Assembly (NCBI GenBank): GCA_963922455.1
Contig: CAWUIO010000057.1
Span: forward strand, 1-41,729
Direction: 5' to 3'
Length of the DNA stretch: 41,729 bases
Origin: CAWUIO01 sp963922455
GTDB lineage: Bacteria; Bacteroidota; Bacteroidia; Cytophagales; Microscillaceae
A program made the position numbers and the translations under genes. The notes under the pieces are model-generated. The model saw only the letters and a list, made by a program, of their open reading frames with translations, was not told the origin of the DNA and did no database searches. Positions within the stretch are counted from its first letter, which is position 1; the number at the start of each line of letters is the position of its first letter. Shown here in pieces: positions 25,372-35,600 of this stretch.

Positions 25372-26469
25372 ATGGGATTACAATGTGGAATCGTGGGACT
25401 GCCCAATGTGGGTAAATCAACCCTATTTAATGCCCTATCCAGTGCCAAAGCCGAATCGGCCAATTACCCTTTCTGTACTATCGAGCCCAATGTGGGAGTA
25501 GTCACGGTGCCCGACCCGCGCTTAAATGCCCTCAAAGCCTTGGTCAAGCCCCAAAAGTTGATCCCTACCATTATTGAGTTTGTGGACATCGCAGGTTTGG
25601 TAAAAGGGGCCAGCAAGGGAGAAGGCCTCGGAAACCAATTTTTGGCCAATATCCGGGAAGTGGATGCCATCATTCACGTGGTCCGTTGCTTTGATGACGA
25701 AAATATTGTCCACGTAGATGGTAAAGTAAACCCCGTAAATGATAAAGAAGTCATCGACACCGAGCTGCAAATCAAAGACTTGGAAAGCATTGATAAACGC
25801 TTTGACCGGGTCAAAAAAATAGCTTCTACCGGCGATAAAGACGCCAAAAGGCAACTGGCCGTTTTCGAAAAATATAAAGAAGTTCTCGAAAGCGGCAAAA
25901 ATGCCCGAAGCCTCGACATAAGCCCCGAAGAAAAAGCCCTTATTGACGAGCTTAACCTTCTCACCATCAAACCCGTGCTCTACGTGTGCAATGTAGACAT
26001 GGACTCCATCCATACCGGCAATGCCCACGTGGAAGCCCTCAAAGAGTCGGTAAAAGATGAAGATGCCCAGGTGATTATCGTTTCGGCGGCCCTTGAAGCC
26101 GAAATTGCCGAACTGACCGAAGAGGAAGACAAAAAAGAATTTCTGGCCGAGTATGGCTTGGAAGAATCAGGACTTAACCGGCTTATCCGGGCGGCATATG
26201 AGCTGCTCGATCTCATCACCTACTTTACAGCGGGCGAAAAAGAAGTGAAAGCCTGGACAATCAACAAAGGCACCAAGGCCCCCCAGGCCGCCGGGGTCAT
26301 CCACACCGATTTTGAGAAAGGCTTTATCCGGGCCGAAGTCATCAAATTAGACAATTACCAGACGTACAAGAGCGAAGCTGCCTGCCGGGATGCCGGAAAG
26401 ATCTCTGTTGAAGGGAAGGAATACATCGTAGAAGATGGCGATATAATGCACTTCCGCTTTAATGTATAA
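25372..26469 (+). CDS. ychF: ribosome-binding ATPase YchF (Obg family)
   Basis: The 365-residue protein is a full-length YchF/OLA1. It has the P-loop GLPNVGKST at residues 8-16, the switch II motif DIAGLVKGASKGEGLGNQFL, and YVCNVDMD, a variant of the G4 motif (NxxE-like instead of NKxD) that explains ATP rather than GTP preference. A helical domain follows, then a C-terminal TGS domain with AWTINKGTKAPQAAG and DGDIMHFRFNV. It binds ribosomes and is linked to stress and translation control. The stop codon is 20 bases before repeat copy F on the same strand. Confidence 0.96.
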   Translation: MGLQCGIVGLPNVGKSTLFNALSSAKAESANYPFCTIEPNVGVVTVPDPRLNALKALVKPQKLIPTIIEFVDIAGLVKGASKGEGLGNQFLANIREVDAIIHVVRCFDDENIVHVDGKVNPVNDKEVIDTELQIKDLESIDKRFDRVKKIASTGDKDAKRQLAVFEKYKEVLESGKNARSLDISPEEKALIDELNLLTIKPVLYVCNVDMDSIHTGNAHVEALKESVKDEDAQVIIVSAALEAEIAELTEEEDKKEFLAEYGLEESGLNRLIRAAYELLDLITYFTAGEKEVKAWTINKGTKAPQAAGVIHTDFEKGFIRAEVIKLDNYQTYKSEAACRDAGKISVEGKEYIVEDGDIMHFRFNV

Positions 26470-26489
26470 AATCCTAAATAAATAGGAGA

Positions 26490-26618
26490 GGGGCTGCCCC
26501 CGGCTGAGCAGACAGGTTTTCAAAAGATAATTCCTGCTGCCGGGGTCGGGCTTTCGCTACTCGCTGGCCCTCGCTCAAGCTAGCGGCGAGCTCAGACAGG
26601 CCGCTCTATCCCTCAGCC
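26490..26618 (+). repeat. ~130-bp structured intergenic element, copy F
   Basis: It begins 20 bases after the ychF stop on the same strand. It carries the same subtype as copy C: closing helix GGCTG/CAGCC and hairpin 1 CCCCGGC/GCCGGGG. Hairpin 2 is closed by CTCGC/GCGAG. The rest of the gap to ppk2 (26619-26806) is a purine-rich tract and then AT-rich sequence, with no other feature. Confidence 0.9.
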
Positions 26619-26806
26619 GAAGAAGAAGAGAAAGGAGAAAAAGCAAGGAGAGAAGGGCTTGTTTTACATGAATGTCAGCTAGTTTCGGAGCCTTTCCTGC
26701 CAAAATGTGAAATTTTCTTCCCATTTTTTCCATTATTTTTTATAAATTCTCGGTTAATCTACGCGGACAAGCGATACATTTCATTTTAACCGAAACTGGA
26801 AGCCCT

Positions 26807-27673
26807 GTGAACGATCCCCAAATTCCTCAGCTTAGTGAGCAAGAACTAATAGACCTCAACTCCAAAAAAGGCCTAAAAAAACTGCTGGCCGACAAAGACA
26901 TTGACATCCAGAAAGTACTCAAAGACCTGGCCTACGAAGAAGAACTCCGCCAATTACAAGCCGAATTGGTGACGATGCAAAAATGGGTCATTGAGCAGAA
27001 CAAGCGGGTAGCTATTTTGTTTGAAGGCCGTGATGCGGCCGGAAAGGGCGGTACTATCTTGCGCTTTACCCAACACCTCCGCCCCCGGGAGATGCGTATT
27101 GTGGCCTTGCCCAAACCAAGCGAAGTCGAGAAAGGCCAATGGTACTTCCAGCGTTACGTAAAGCAGTTGCCCGATCCGGGAGAGATCGTCTTTTTTGACC
27201 GGAGCTGGTACAACCGCGCCGTGGTAGAACCGGTCATGGGGTTTTGCACCCCCAAGCAATACCAGCAGTTTATGCAAAACGTGCCAGACTTTGAGCATAT
27301 GCTCTACGAAGATGGTATAATTCTCATCAAATTTTGGTTTGCCATTAGCAAAGAGGAGCAGGAAGAACGCTTTGACGACCGCCGGAAGAGCCCTTTAAAG
27401 CGCTGGAAACTCAGCCCAGTAGATGAAAAAGCCCAAAAAAAATGGGACGATTTTACCCACTATAAGAACCTGATGCTCAACCAGACCCACACCAACTTTG
27501 CTCCCTGGGTGATTGTAGAAGCCAATAATAAAAAACGGGCCCGGCTGGAAAGTATCCGCTATGTCCTATCTCATATCGATTATCTGGAAAAAGATAAAGC
27601 GGAGATTTCCTTGCTCTACGACCCCAAAGTTATAAAACCCTATCATAAGGCTTTTGAGCATTTGGATAAGTAA
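26807..27673 (+). CDS. ppk2: polyphosphate kinase 2 (PPK2)
   Basis: The 288-residue protein has the PPK2 fold. The P-loop is EGRDAAGKGGT (about residues 74-84), the Walker B/lid region contains FFDRSWYNRAVVEPVMGF, and the lid arginines lie in SKEEQEERFDDRRKSPLKRWKLSPVD. PPK2 enzymes move phosphate between polyphosphate and nucleotides (class I: NDP to NTP). The length fits a single-domain class I enzyme. The start is GTG at 26807 because the next in-frame ATG (residue 58) would remove conserved sequence. It is soluble and stands alone, upstream of the two-component pair. Confidence 0.94.
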   Translation: MNDPQIPQLSEQELIDLNSKKGLKKLLADKDIDIQKVLKDLAYEEELRQLQAELVTMQKWVIEQNKRVAILFEGRDAAGKGGTILRFTQHLRPREMRIVALPKPSEVEKGQWYFQRYVKQLPDPGEIVFFDRSWYNRAVVEPVMGFCTPKQYQQFMQNVPDFEHMLYEDGIILIKFWFAISKEEQEERFDDRRKSPLKRWKLSPVDEKAQKKWDDFTHYKNLMLNQTHTNFAPWVIVEANNKKRARLESIRYVLSHIDYLEKDKAEISLLYDPKVIKPYHKAFEHLDK

Positions 27674-27775
27674 GAAGTCTCGTCAAGGCTACTGTACTAT
27701 ACTTATCATTTTTTCCTTACTTTCCCGTGATACTTTTGTGATACTTTCCCCTTTACTTTGTAAAAATGGATTGCT

Positions 27776-28486
27776 ATGAACAAAGTGCTCATCATTGAAG
27801 ATGATCAGGATATTGCCAATCTCCTCCTACTACATCTCAAAGACCTGTATTGTGAGGTAGAGCTAGCCCACGACGGGCAAGTAGGCTTAGAGAAAGCTAC
27901 CAGCCAGCCCTATGATTTACTTATTCTGGATTTAATGCTGCCCCTTGTGGACGGCCTAGAGATCTGTCGTAAACTGCGGGCCCAGGAAAACCATACCCCC
28001 ATCTTGATGCTAACGGCCAAATCGGAAGAAATCGATAAAATTCTGGGCCTAGAAACCGGAGCCGACGATTATCTTACCAAGCCTTTTAGTGTAAGGGAAT
28101 TTATTGCCCGGGTGAAGGCTATTTTCCGACGTTCGGAAATGAGCCGAGAGCAGATTCAAAAACTAAATGAAGCCGATCAGGCCCGGCAAATACGGGATTT
28201 GACAATTGACTTAACCATGCGCAAGGTAAGCCGCAACGGCAAGCGAATCGAGTTAACTCCCAAAGAATTTGACTTGTTGGCTTTGCTCGTTTCCCATCCC
28301 GGACGCAGTTATTCTCGAGAGCAACTGCTCAATTTGGTCTGGGGTTACGAATTTTCGGGCTATGAGCATACCGTAAACTCACACATAAACCGATTAAGAA
28401 GTAAGATTGAACCCGATGTACAAAAACCCCAGTTTATCTTAACCACCTGGGGGGTGGGGTATCGCTTCACGGATGAATTACGCTAA
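27776..28486 (+). CDS. OmpR-family response regulator
   Basis: The 236-residue protein has a receiver domain (1-120) with acidic pair D9-D10 (IIEDDQD), phospho-acceptor D52 (LILDLMLPLVDG), and the conserved Lys in ADDYLTKPFS. A winged-helix OmpR/PhoB DNA-binding domain follows (about 135-232), with RIELTPKEFDLLALL, VWGYEFSGYEHTVNSHINRLRSKI and TTWGVGYRF. It acts as a phosphorylation-controlled transcription factor. The kinase gene follows after 39 bases, so the two are a pair. The upstream region has TACTTTTG-like boxes at about 27727-27740 that may be its promoter. Confidence 0.94.
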   Translation: MNKVLIIEDDQDIANLLLLHLKDLYCEVELAHDGQVGLEKATSQPYDLLILDLMLPLVDGLEICRKLRAQENHTPILMLTAKSEEIDKILGLETGADDYLTKPFSVREFIARVKAIFRRSEMSREQIQKLNEADQARQIRDLTIDLTMRKVSRNGKRIELTPKEFDLLALLVSHPGRSYSREQLLNLVWGYEFSGYEHTVNSHINRLRSKIEPDVQKPQFILTTWGVGYRFTDELR

Positions 28487-28525
28487 ATACATAATCGCCA
28501 TGAATATGGCCCATTTACAGAGTCC

Positions 28526-30010
28526 ATGAGTACTATGAATATTTCTTCACCCCATATTAAAAACAGCCTGTTTTGGAAAATATCTGGGGTGTTTTTACTC
28601 CTCAGCATGCTAATTGGGATCGCCTATGTGTTTATCACGGCCTATACCTCACAAAAATACTATGCCGAGACGACGCAACGCCTCAATGCCAATGTAGCCG
28701 AACACATGCTCCTTGAGGTAGCCCCCTTTGAAAATGGCCAAGTAAACGAAAAGGCATTACACCAAATTATGCACTCCATGATGGCCGTAAACCCAGCTAT
28801 TGAGGTATACTTGCTCGATACAGCCGGTAAAATCTTGTCTTTTGTGGTATTGGACAAAAAAGTCAAGCTAAACTACGTTTCCCTGGAACCCGTACGGGAA
28901 TTTTTAGCGCATCAAGGAGATAAACTGGTCTTGGGCGACGATCCGCGTAACCCAGGAAAACGTATTGTGTTCTCGGCCACCCCCGTATTTGAGTCGGGAA
29001 GCCATAGGGGCTATGTCTATTTGGTTTTGGTGAGCGAGCAGTTTGAAAACATTGCCGAAACCGTTTGGAATAGTTATCTCTTGAGCCTTGGTACCCGTAT
29101 TTTCATGCTGAGCTTGCTGATTGCCTTAGTTTTGGGCCTGGGTATCATCTGGTTACTCACCCGCAACCTCAGGCAAATCATCCAAACGGTGCGCCAGTTT
29201 GAACAAGGGAACCTAAAGGCCCGCATCCCGGTGAAGTCTAAAGGTGAATTGGCCCAACTGAGCCATACCTTTAACCACATGGCTGAGACGATTTTGCTCA
29301 ATATTCAAGAACTCCAAAAAGTGGATAAACTTCGGAGAGAGTTAATTGCCAATGTCTCCCACGACCTGCGCACGCCTTTGTCGGTCATTCACGGCTACGT
29401 GGAAACCTTACTGATGAAGCAAGGGAGCCTAAGCCAGGAAGAAGAAAAAAAATACTTAGACATCGTGTTGAGCAGCAGCCAGCACCTTAAAAAGTTGGTG
29501 AGCGATCTTTTCGAGCTGTCAAAGCTGGAGGCCCGGCAGGTAGAACTCAATCGACAAGCCTTCCCCTTATCGGAGCTGTTAGAGGAAGTGGGGCAAAAAT
29601 ATTCCTTATTGGCCCAAGAGAAAGACTTGGAGATCATTTCCCGGATTGAAGCCCAAGAAACCACGGTGTTTGCCGACCTTCGTTTGATGGAACGGGTTTT
29701 ACAAAATTTGCTAGACAATGCCATTAAGCATAGCCCGGCCCATGAGAAAATATTCCTAGATCTGAGTACCCGCGATGGGAAAGTCCAGGTACAAGTACGA
29801 AACACGGGGGTAGGGATCCCCGAAGAAGATTTAGCGCAAATTTTTGACCGCTACTACAAAGTTGAGAAGCATTACGGCGATCAAAAAGGGACCGGGCTGG
29901 GCCTGGCCATTGTCAAAAATATACTGGAAGTACACAACTCATTTATACAAGTCAGCAGTAAGATCCACGAATACACGAGTTTTTCCTTTCAGTTGCCCTT
30001 GGTAAATTAA
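28526..30010 (+). CDS. membrane sensor histidine kinase, partner of the OmpR-type regulator
   Basis: The 494-residue protein has a first membrane helix (about 13-38, LFWKISGVFLLLSMLIGIAYVF), a periplasmic sensor of about 145 residues, and a second helix (about 188-212, MLSLLIALVLGLGIIWLL). HAMP follows (about 212-265), then HisKA with H279 in NVSHDLRTP, and HATPase_c with the N box (LQNLLDNAIKHSP), G1 (NTGVGIPEEDL) and G2 (GTGLGLAI). The periplasmic part has no recognised fold but looks like a short PAS-like domain. The adjacent response regulator (28486 to 28526) is the evident partner. Repeat copy G follows 89 bases downstream. Confidence 0.94.
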   Translation: MSTMNISSPHIKNSLFWKISGVFLLLSMLIGIAYVFITAYTSQKYYAETTQRLNANVAEHMLLEVAPFENGQVNEKALHQIMHSMMAVNPAIEVYLLDTAGKILSFVVLDKKVKLNYVSLEPVREFLAHQGDKLVLGDDPRNPGKRIVFSATPVFESGSHRGYVYLVLVSEQFENIAETVWNSYLLSLGTRIFMLSLLIALVLGLGIIWLLTRNLRQIIQTVRQFEQGNLKARIPVKSKGELAQLSHTFNHMAETILLNIQELQKVDKLRRELIANVSHDLRTPLSVIHGYVETLLMKQGSLSQEEEKKYLDIVLSSSQHLKKLVSDLFELSKLEARQVELNRQAFPLSELLEEVGQKYSLLAQEKDLEIISRIEAQETTVFADLRLMERVLQNLLDNAIKHSPAHEKIFLDLSTRDGKVQVQVRNTGVGIPEEDLAQIFDRYYKVEKHYGDQKGTGLGLAIVKNILEVHNSFIQVSSKIHEYTSFSFQLPLVN

Positions 30011-30099
30011 ACTATGAGATGGGCATTATTTTGTTTATAAGTTGATTGATAGAGTTCTCCGTTTGGAGGACTTTATTTTTTTATTCAAGACCAAGAGTA

Positions 30100-30230
30100 G
30101 GGGCTTCCCCGCGCCTTCCCTAAGTACCTACCGGGTTGATAGGGTGTAGTGGCGCGGGTCGGGCTCTCGCTACTCGCTGGCCCCTGCCAAAACCAGCGGC
30201 GAGCTCAAACATGCGCTCCATCCCTAAGCC
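30100..30230 (+). repeat. ~130-bp structured intergenic element, copy G
   Basis: It lies 89 bases after the kinase stop on the same strand. The closing helix is GGCTT/AAGCC, hairpin 1 is CCCGCGCC/GGCGCGGG, and hairpin 2 is GCTGG/CCAGC inside CTCG/CGAG. The conserved right part is slightly altered (AAACATGCGCTCC). The rest of the gap up to 30341 shows nothing else. Confidence 0.9.
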
Positions 30231-30341
30231 AAGATCTGAGGGAGAATACGGCAAGAGTTTATGAAAACTCCAAGGTTTCGTGATTCTTTTGTGAGACTTG
30301 CGGGTGATCTTTGAAGCATTAGCAATTAAATATCACCAAGC

Positions 30342-31211
30342 ATGAAAAAGCTTCTCTATCTATTTATTTTTGTATTGTTTATGAGCGCTTGTGATGAGGA
30401 CGAGAGTGCTCCTACGACAAGCCCCCTTACTTTAAACATCACTGGGCTGGAAAACCTGGGATCTTCTTTTGCCTACGAAGGCTGGGTAATCGTAAACGGA
30501 AATCCTGTTTCTACGGGGGTGTTTTCTGTAGATGATAATGGAAATCTTTCAGAAAGTACATTCCAGGTCAACCCAGACGATTTGAACAATGCCACAATGT
30601 TTGTGTTGAGTGTAGAGCCGGTTCCCGATGCCGACCCTGCTCCGGCCGCCACCAAAATTCTTTCAGGATCTTTTAGTGGCAACACGGCTAACTTAGCTAC
30701 GGGTACAGTGGGCTCAGGATTTGAAAATTCAAATGGGAAATACATCATTGCCGCCCCAACGGGTACCGGGGCTCCTGCCGAAGAATTTAGTGGGATCTGG
30801 TTTCTAGATAACAGCAGTGGCAGCGCTTTGGCTGGTTTGGACTTACCTGCCTTGGAAGCTGGCTGGATCTACGAAGGTTGGGTAGTGATTGGGGGAGAAG
30901 CCGTTTCTACGGGTACGTTTGACTCTGTAACGGGTGTAGATTTGGCAGCTCCTTTTAGTGGTTCTAACCCTGGGCCAGCATTTCCTGGGGAAGACTTTTT
31001 GGTTAATGCACCCGCTAGCCTGACTTTCCCAGTAGATTTGAGAGGAGAAACTGCGGTTATCACCATTGAACCGGTTCCAGATAATGATCCCGCTCCTTTT
31101 ACTTTGAAGCCTCTCTTGGGGAACATTCCTAGCACCCTAAGTGGTGTACCTTACAGCATGCAAAACAACGTGACCGCTACCTTCCCTGCGGGAAGTGTAT
31201 CAAGACAATAG
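30342..31211 (+). CDS. surface lipoprotein with two RskA-like (anti-sigma-K) modules
   Basis: The 289-residue protein has a lipoprotein signal with Cys17 (FMSAC). The acidic residues directly after the Cys (DEDE) resemble the Bacteroidetes surface-export signal. Two modules follow (about 43-108 and 175-262). Each has YEGWV, an N/G-G-x-x-VSTG-x-F segment and EPVPDxDPAP, which match the extracytoplasmic domain of RskA-type anti-sigma factors. There is no membrane helix, zinc-finger domain or adjacent sigma factor, so I think it is a stand-alone lipoprotein that reuses this fold. A terminator follows directly. It may respond to envelope signals, but its function is unknown. Confidence 0.8.
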   Translation: MKKLLYLFIFVLFMSACDEDESAPTTSPLTLNITGLENLGSSFAYEGWVIVNGNPVSTGVFSVDDNGNLSESTFQVNPDDLNNATMFVLSVEPVPDADPAPAATKILSGSFSGNTANLATGTVGSGFENSNGKYIIAAPTGTGAPAEEFSGIWFLDNSSGSALAGLDLPALEAGWIYEGWVVIGGEAVSTGTFDSVTGVDLAAPFSGSNPGPAFPGEDFLVNAPASLTFPVDLRGETAVITIEPVPDNDPAPFTLKPLLGNIPSTLSGVPYSMQNNVTATFPAGSVSRQ

Positions 31212-31240
31212 TTCATTGTTAATCCGACTAAATGGAAAAT

Positions 31241-31269
31241 GGGGGCTTGTATCAGGCCCCCTTTTTTTT
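31241..31269 (+). terminator. Rho-independent terminator after RskA-like lipoprotein gene
   Basis: GGGGGC pairs with GCCCCC over 6 bp around a 9-base loop and is followed by eight T residues. It lies 29 bases after the stop codon. Confidence 0.9.
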
Positions 31270-31292
31270 GGGTAGAGGGTACTCTTAGCTTT

Positions 31293-31424
31293 GGCTTAGG
31301 GATGGAGCGGCCTGTTTGAGCTCGTGTAGGCCTGTGCGACATGGCAGCGAGTAGCGAGAGCCCGACCCGCGCTGGGCATTTAGTGCCGCATGGGCTGCAA
31401 ACTTTCTTAGCGCGGGGAAGCCCC
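31293..31424 (-). repeat. ~130-bp structured intergenic element, copy H
   Basis: On the minus strand it begins at the base directly after the porQ stop codon, the tightest placement of all copies. The closing helix is GGCTT/AAGCC and hairpin 1 is CCCGCGCT/AGCGCGGG. The core reads GGGCTCTCGCTACTCGCTG. Confidence 0.9.
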
Positions 31425-32516
31425 TCAAAATCTGGATTGGCTACTCCCTTTCTTTTTGAATACCCGGTTTAAATTACTGGTGAGGCTAAAAAAGGTACGG
31501 CCGGCGCCTACGTGGTAGGTACCCCGCGAAATGGCAAAACGAAACGCTTTAACTTGCAGGTTGAAGCCAAAACTGAAGCCTCGCAGATTACCCAGTCCCT
31601 CCACTTGCATCTCCCGGTTGATGAGGTGATTGTAGCCGACTAAAAGCTGAAACCCGGGTTTGATGATTAATTCACCGCCAAATACAAAATGACGGAACAG
31701 CTTTCCGGCAAAGTTTTTCTCTTCGGGGACGGGGTTGCCGTTTACATCTAGCTGGGTATTGAGGTTGGGATCTAGGAAAACAATATCAAACTGGTAGAGG
31801 TGGTGCAAGGTAATCGAGAAGCGGAATGGCATATAGCGGGGCTTGAAGGAGGTGCCTAATTGTACATCAAAGGGGAGATTGGAGCGAGATTCGGGGGTAT
31901 ATTTGCTCAGGGTAAAGCCTAGGTTTTGAATGCTCAGGCCTATGCGTAAATCTTGCTTAGGGTGTTTAAACTGCCCACCGATATCAAAAGCTAAGGCATA
32001 GGCTTGGTAGACATCTATTTGGGAGCCTAAAAACTTCATCGTTGCACCAAAGTGAAAGGCATCTTGCTGCCGGGCATAGGTAGCACTGAGGGCAAAGTCA
32101 TTGGCTTGGAAGCTCCCCAGAGACTGTCCGCTAGGATCGGTCCGCTCGAACTCTCCGTAGTTGACCACCCGGGCGGCAAAACCTAAATTGCCCTTGGATT
32201 TTAATTTTCGGGCATAGACCAGGTCAAAATTATTGATATCGGCCTGCCACTGACTATAATGAATGGCTGCGTGATGGTGCACCGAATCATCCAGCAGGGC
32301 CGGATTTTGCTGAAATCGACTTACATCTCCTTGATAAAGTGATACATTAACCCCGCCTAACCCAGCCAAACGGGCATCTGTAGGGATTCTTAAGAACTCG
32401 AAGGTTTGCCTTCCACCAATTTGGCCGGTGGCCTTAGTAATAGTTATACCCAAGTGTATACAAAAGCAGAAACAAAAAATAGGAAGCTTAGGGAGCGACA
32501 GGTTGCGTATCATCAT
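31425..32516 (-). CDS. porQ: type IX secretion system protein PorQ
   Basis: The 363-residue protein starts with a signal peptide (hydrophobic core LPIFCFCFCIHLGITI, cleavage near TGQ). The rest is an outer-membrane beta-barrel of the PorV/PorQ (FadL-like) type: FEFLRIPTDARLAGLGGVNVSL, FQQNPALL, NLGFAARVVNYGEF, GLSIQNLGFTL, and a final barrel strand. PorQ works with PorZ and PorU in the attachment step of the type IX secretion system. Its presence is strong evidence of Bacteroidota. The neighbouring hybrid kinase lies 104 bases upstream. Copy H of the repeat begins at the base after its stop. Confidence 0.93.
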   Translation of the reverse strand: MMIRNLSLPKLPIFCFCFCIHLGITITKATGQIGGRQTFEFLRIPTDARLAGLGGVNVSLYQGDVSRFQQNPALLDDSVHHHAAIHYSQWQADINNFDLVYARKLKSKGNLGFAARVVNYGEFERTDPSGQSLGSFQANDFALSATYARQQDAFHFGATMKFLGSQIDVYQAYALAFDIGGQFKHPKQDLRIGLSIQNLGFTLSKYTPESRSNLPFDVQLGTSFKPRYMPFRFSITLHHLYQFDIVFLDPNLNTQLDVNGNPVPEEKNFAGKLFRHFVFGGELIIKPGFQLLVGYNHLINREMQVEGLGNLRGFSFGFNLQVKAFRFAISRGTYHVGAGRTFFSLTSNLNRVFKKKGSSQSRF

Positions 32517-32620
32517 AGCTTTAAGGGAGGCTTTATACCCATCCCACGAAGGATATCAAAGTATAAGGTACCCGTAAATCTATCTATTTTTGACGAAAAA
32601 AATGACTTCCCCAGAGGTGC

Positions 32621-35600
32621 TTAACTTGTTATAGGATTGAGAGACGCTTGTAATTGTTCTAAGGCGTGGTTACAGACCTTTTTGATTTTCGCTATTTTCC
32701 GCCCTATTTCGGGATGTGGGGTTTTGTTTTCTATGCAGTCTTCCACATCCTGGATATCATCGCTGATCTCCCGGATATCCAACAGGTTGATAGAGCTTTT
32801 AAGCTTATGCGCAATATCACAGACCTGCCGGAGATCTTTATTTTTATAATGTAAGGAGAGGTTTTCCAACATAGCAGGGGTTGAGTAAATAAACGCTTGA
32901 ATCATTTTATTGACTAGGTTTTCATTGCCTTTAAATGTATCCCGAAGTCGGGCAAGGTCATATAAAGGAAGTTTTTCGGGGCTGATAAAGTTATTAGGTT
33001 TTTTCATTTTCGGAATTTGAGCTGGTGTTTCTTTTACTTTGTTTTTTTGTTCAGCAGCCTTTTTTACCTTGGCCCCCACCAAAGATTTTATTTTTTGAAA
33101 TAGTTTAGCGGGTTCAAAAGGCTTGGAAACATAGTCATCCATGCCCGCATCTAGGCAGCGTTGACTTTCGCCTTTGATGGCATTGGCGGTCAGGGCAATG
33201 ATGGGCACGGTAGATTTTAATTTTTCCCGGATTTGCCGGGTTGCTTCCAGGCCATTCATAACGGGTAGCTGCATATCCATGAGGATTACATCAAACGATT
33301 CACTCTCGACAAGTTCGACGGCCGTTTTACCATCTTCGGCTACCATTACTTCCAGGCCTTTTTCTTCCAGGATGGTTCGGGCATAGAGCTGGTTTATTTC
33401 ATTATCTTCCACTAAGAGGGTACTTACTCCTTTAAGATCAAGGTATTCGTATTGTTCGTCCTGGTTTTGGATGATATCTTTATGGCTTCCCACCTTGAAG
33501 GCGATCACAAAGGAGAATATGGTACCTTGATCGGGCTGGCTTTCTACTTTTATTTTCCCACCAAACAATTCAATCAATTGCTTGGTAATCGTGAGGCCAA
33601 GGCCGGTACCGCCAAAACGCCGGTTGATGGTGGCATCCTCTTGAGTAAAGCTATCAAAAATGCTTTCTAATTTTTCAGGTTTGATGCCTTTTCCGGTGTC
33701 GACTACTTTAAACTCGATCACTTGGGTGTCGGGGAGCTTGCTAAGCAAATCACCGGTGATTTTAACAAAACCGGTATCGGTAAATTTAATGGCATTATTT
33801 ACCAAATTGAGTAAAATCTGGTTTAAGCGGACAGGGTCACCAATCAGCACTTCGGTGATGGCCGGGTCAATCTCACTAAATAGCCCAATGCCTTTTTCTT
33901 CGGCTTTGTACTTACTAGACCGGACAACATCTTCTAGGAGGGAACGGATGGGGAAGCCAAGGTTTTCGAGGACTATTTTACCGGAGTCGATCTTGGCTAC
34001 ATCGAGAATGTCATTTATAATGACCAATAAGTTTTTGGCCGATACTTTAATGGCATCCAGGTAATCTATTTGTTTGGGTTCTAATTTGGTTTTCTGCAAT
34101 AAGCGCGTCATACCGACGATTGCATTCATCGGGGTGCGTATTTCGTGACTCATCGTGGAGAGGAATTGTTGTTTGGCTACGGCCGCCTCTTCGGCTTTGT
34201 GTTTGGCGTGAATCAGTTCTTGTTCGTTTTCCTTTCTTAAAGTAATATCTCGGGAGAATGAGATGATGTATTCTTCCTTATCGGGCATACGAGTGTACTG
34301 AGCATTGATCTCAACCGGAAGTACGTGCCCATCTTTACGAATATTGGTTCCTTCTAAGAGGATGCTCCCTTTATCTTTTAGGATGTTTACAAAACTTTCC
34401 CACTTGCCCTCTTTTTGGTAAAAGGGTTCAATTTCTCGCACATTTTTATTGATAAGCTCGCTGATGGTATAGCCCAGTCGTTTAGCCGCTTCTTCGTTAA
34501 TAAATACCAGGTTCCCTTCTAAGTCGGAGACTTGCACGCCGTCACTGATCTGGTTGATCCACTTACGGAGTAATTTAATTTGCCTTTCTGCTTCTTTGCG
34601 TTCGGTAATATCCCGTACAAAAGCACTGAAGAAGATATTTCCATCCAATTTAACGGGCGCAATGGCCAGTTCAACCGGAAATTTTTGGCGATTTCTTCGG
34701 ATAGCACTAATCTCAATACGTTTACGAAGTACAGGGCCGTGACCGGTTCGGAAAAACCGCTCCATACCGTTTTTATGGGCATTTCGGTATTTGGCCGGAA
34801 TAATCAAGCGATCCAGTTTTTTGCCCAAGGTTTCCATTTTTTTCCAGCCAAAGATACTTTCGGCGGTAGGGTTCCACTCGATCACTTTTCCTTCTTTATC
34901 TATCAGGATCACACCATCCATGGCGGTATCAATGATGGAACGGGTTTTGGCTTCGTTTTCTCTTAAATTTTCTTCCGACTTTTTACTTTCGGTTATATCC
35001 TTATATTGCCATAAGTGACCTAAGTATTGATTATCGTGGGTAATAGGAATGAAATCCCGTTTAAGAATACGCCCGTCCCGGAGTTGGTAGATATCACCCA
35101 GTTGTAGTTTTCTCTGATCGTACAATATGTCATGGCTAGCTTGAAAACCTTTTTGATCTTGAAACAGCCCCATGAGCTCTTTTAAAATATGATCATAGGG
35201 CTTGCCAATAAGGCTGCTTGCCTCCACGCGTAGGGCAAAGAGGTCACAAAATTGTTGATTAACCACTTGAATGGTGCTATGCTCGTCTACCAGCATAATT
35301 CCGGCGTGAAAATTTGCTACTAAAGTTCGGAGGCGGGTTGTGGTAGATAAGAGATCTTCTTGGGCTTTATTAAATTTAGTGATATCACGGATTAACTTTA
35401 ATCCTGCGGGTTCCCCTTTAAATTCAATTCGTTTGGTATCCACAGAAACCTGGATATGCGACTGATCTTTTAGAACGTGGGTGTTTTCAAGATTTTGGAC
35501 AAAGCCTTGTTCTTCAATCAATTTTTTTTCTTTGTCCAGAATGTCTTGAGATTTATCTTCTACGAGTTCCCTTACGTGCATGCTATGCAATTCTTGCCTG

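Noticed and set aside
25522..26028. 168-residue minus-strand frame inside ychF
   Set aside because: Antisense shadow of a strongly conserved gene; no own features.
31241..31424. Terminator as part of repeat copy H
   Set aside because: The terminator belongs to the plus-strand lipoprotein gene and ends before the repeat starts; other copies lack it.
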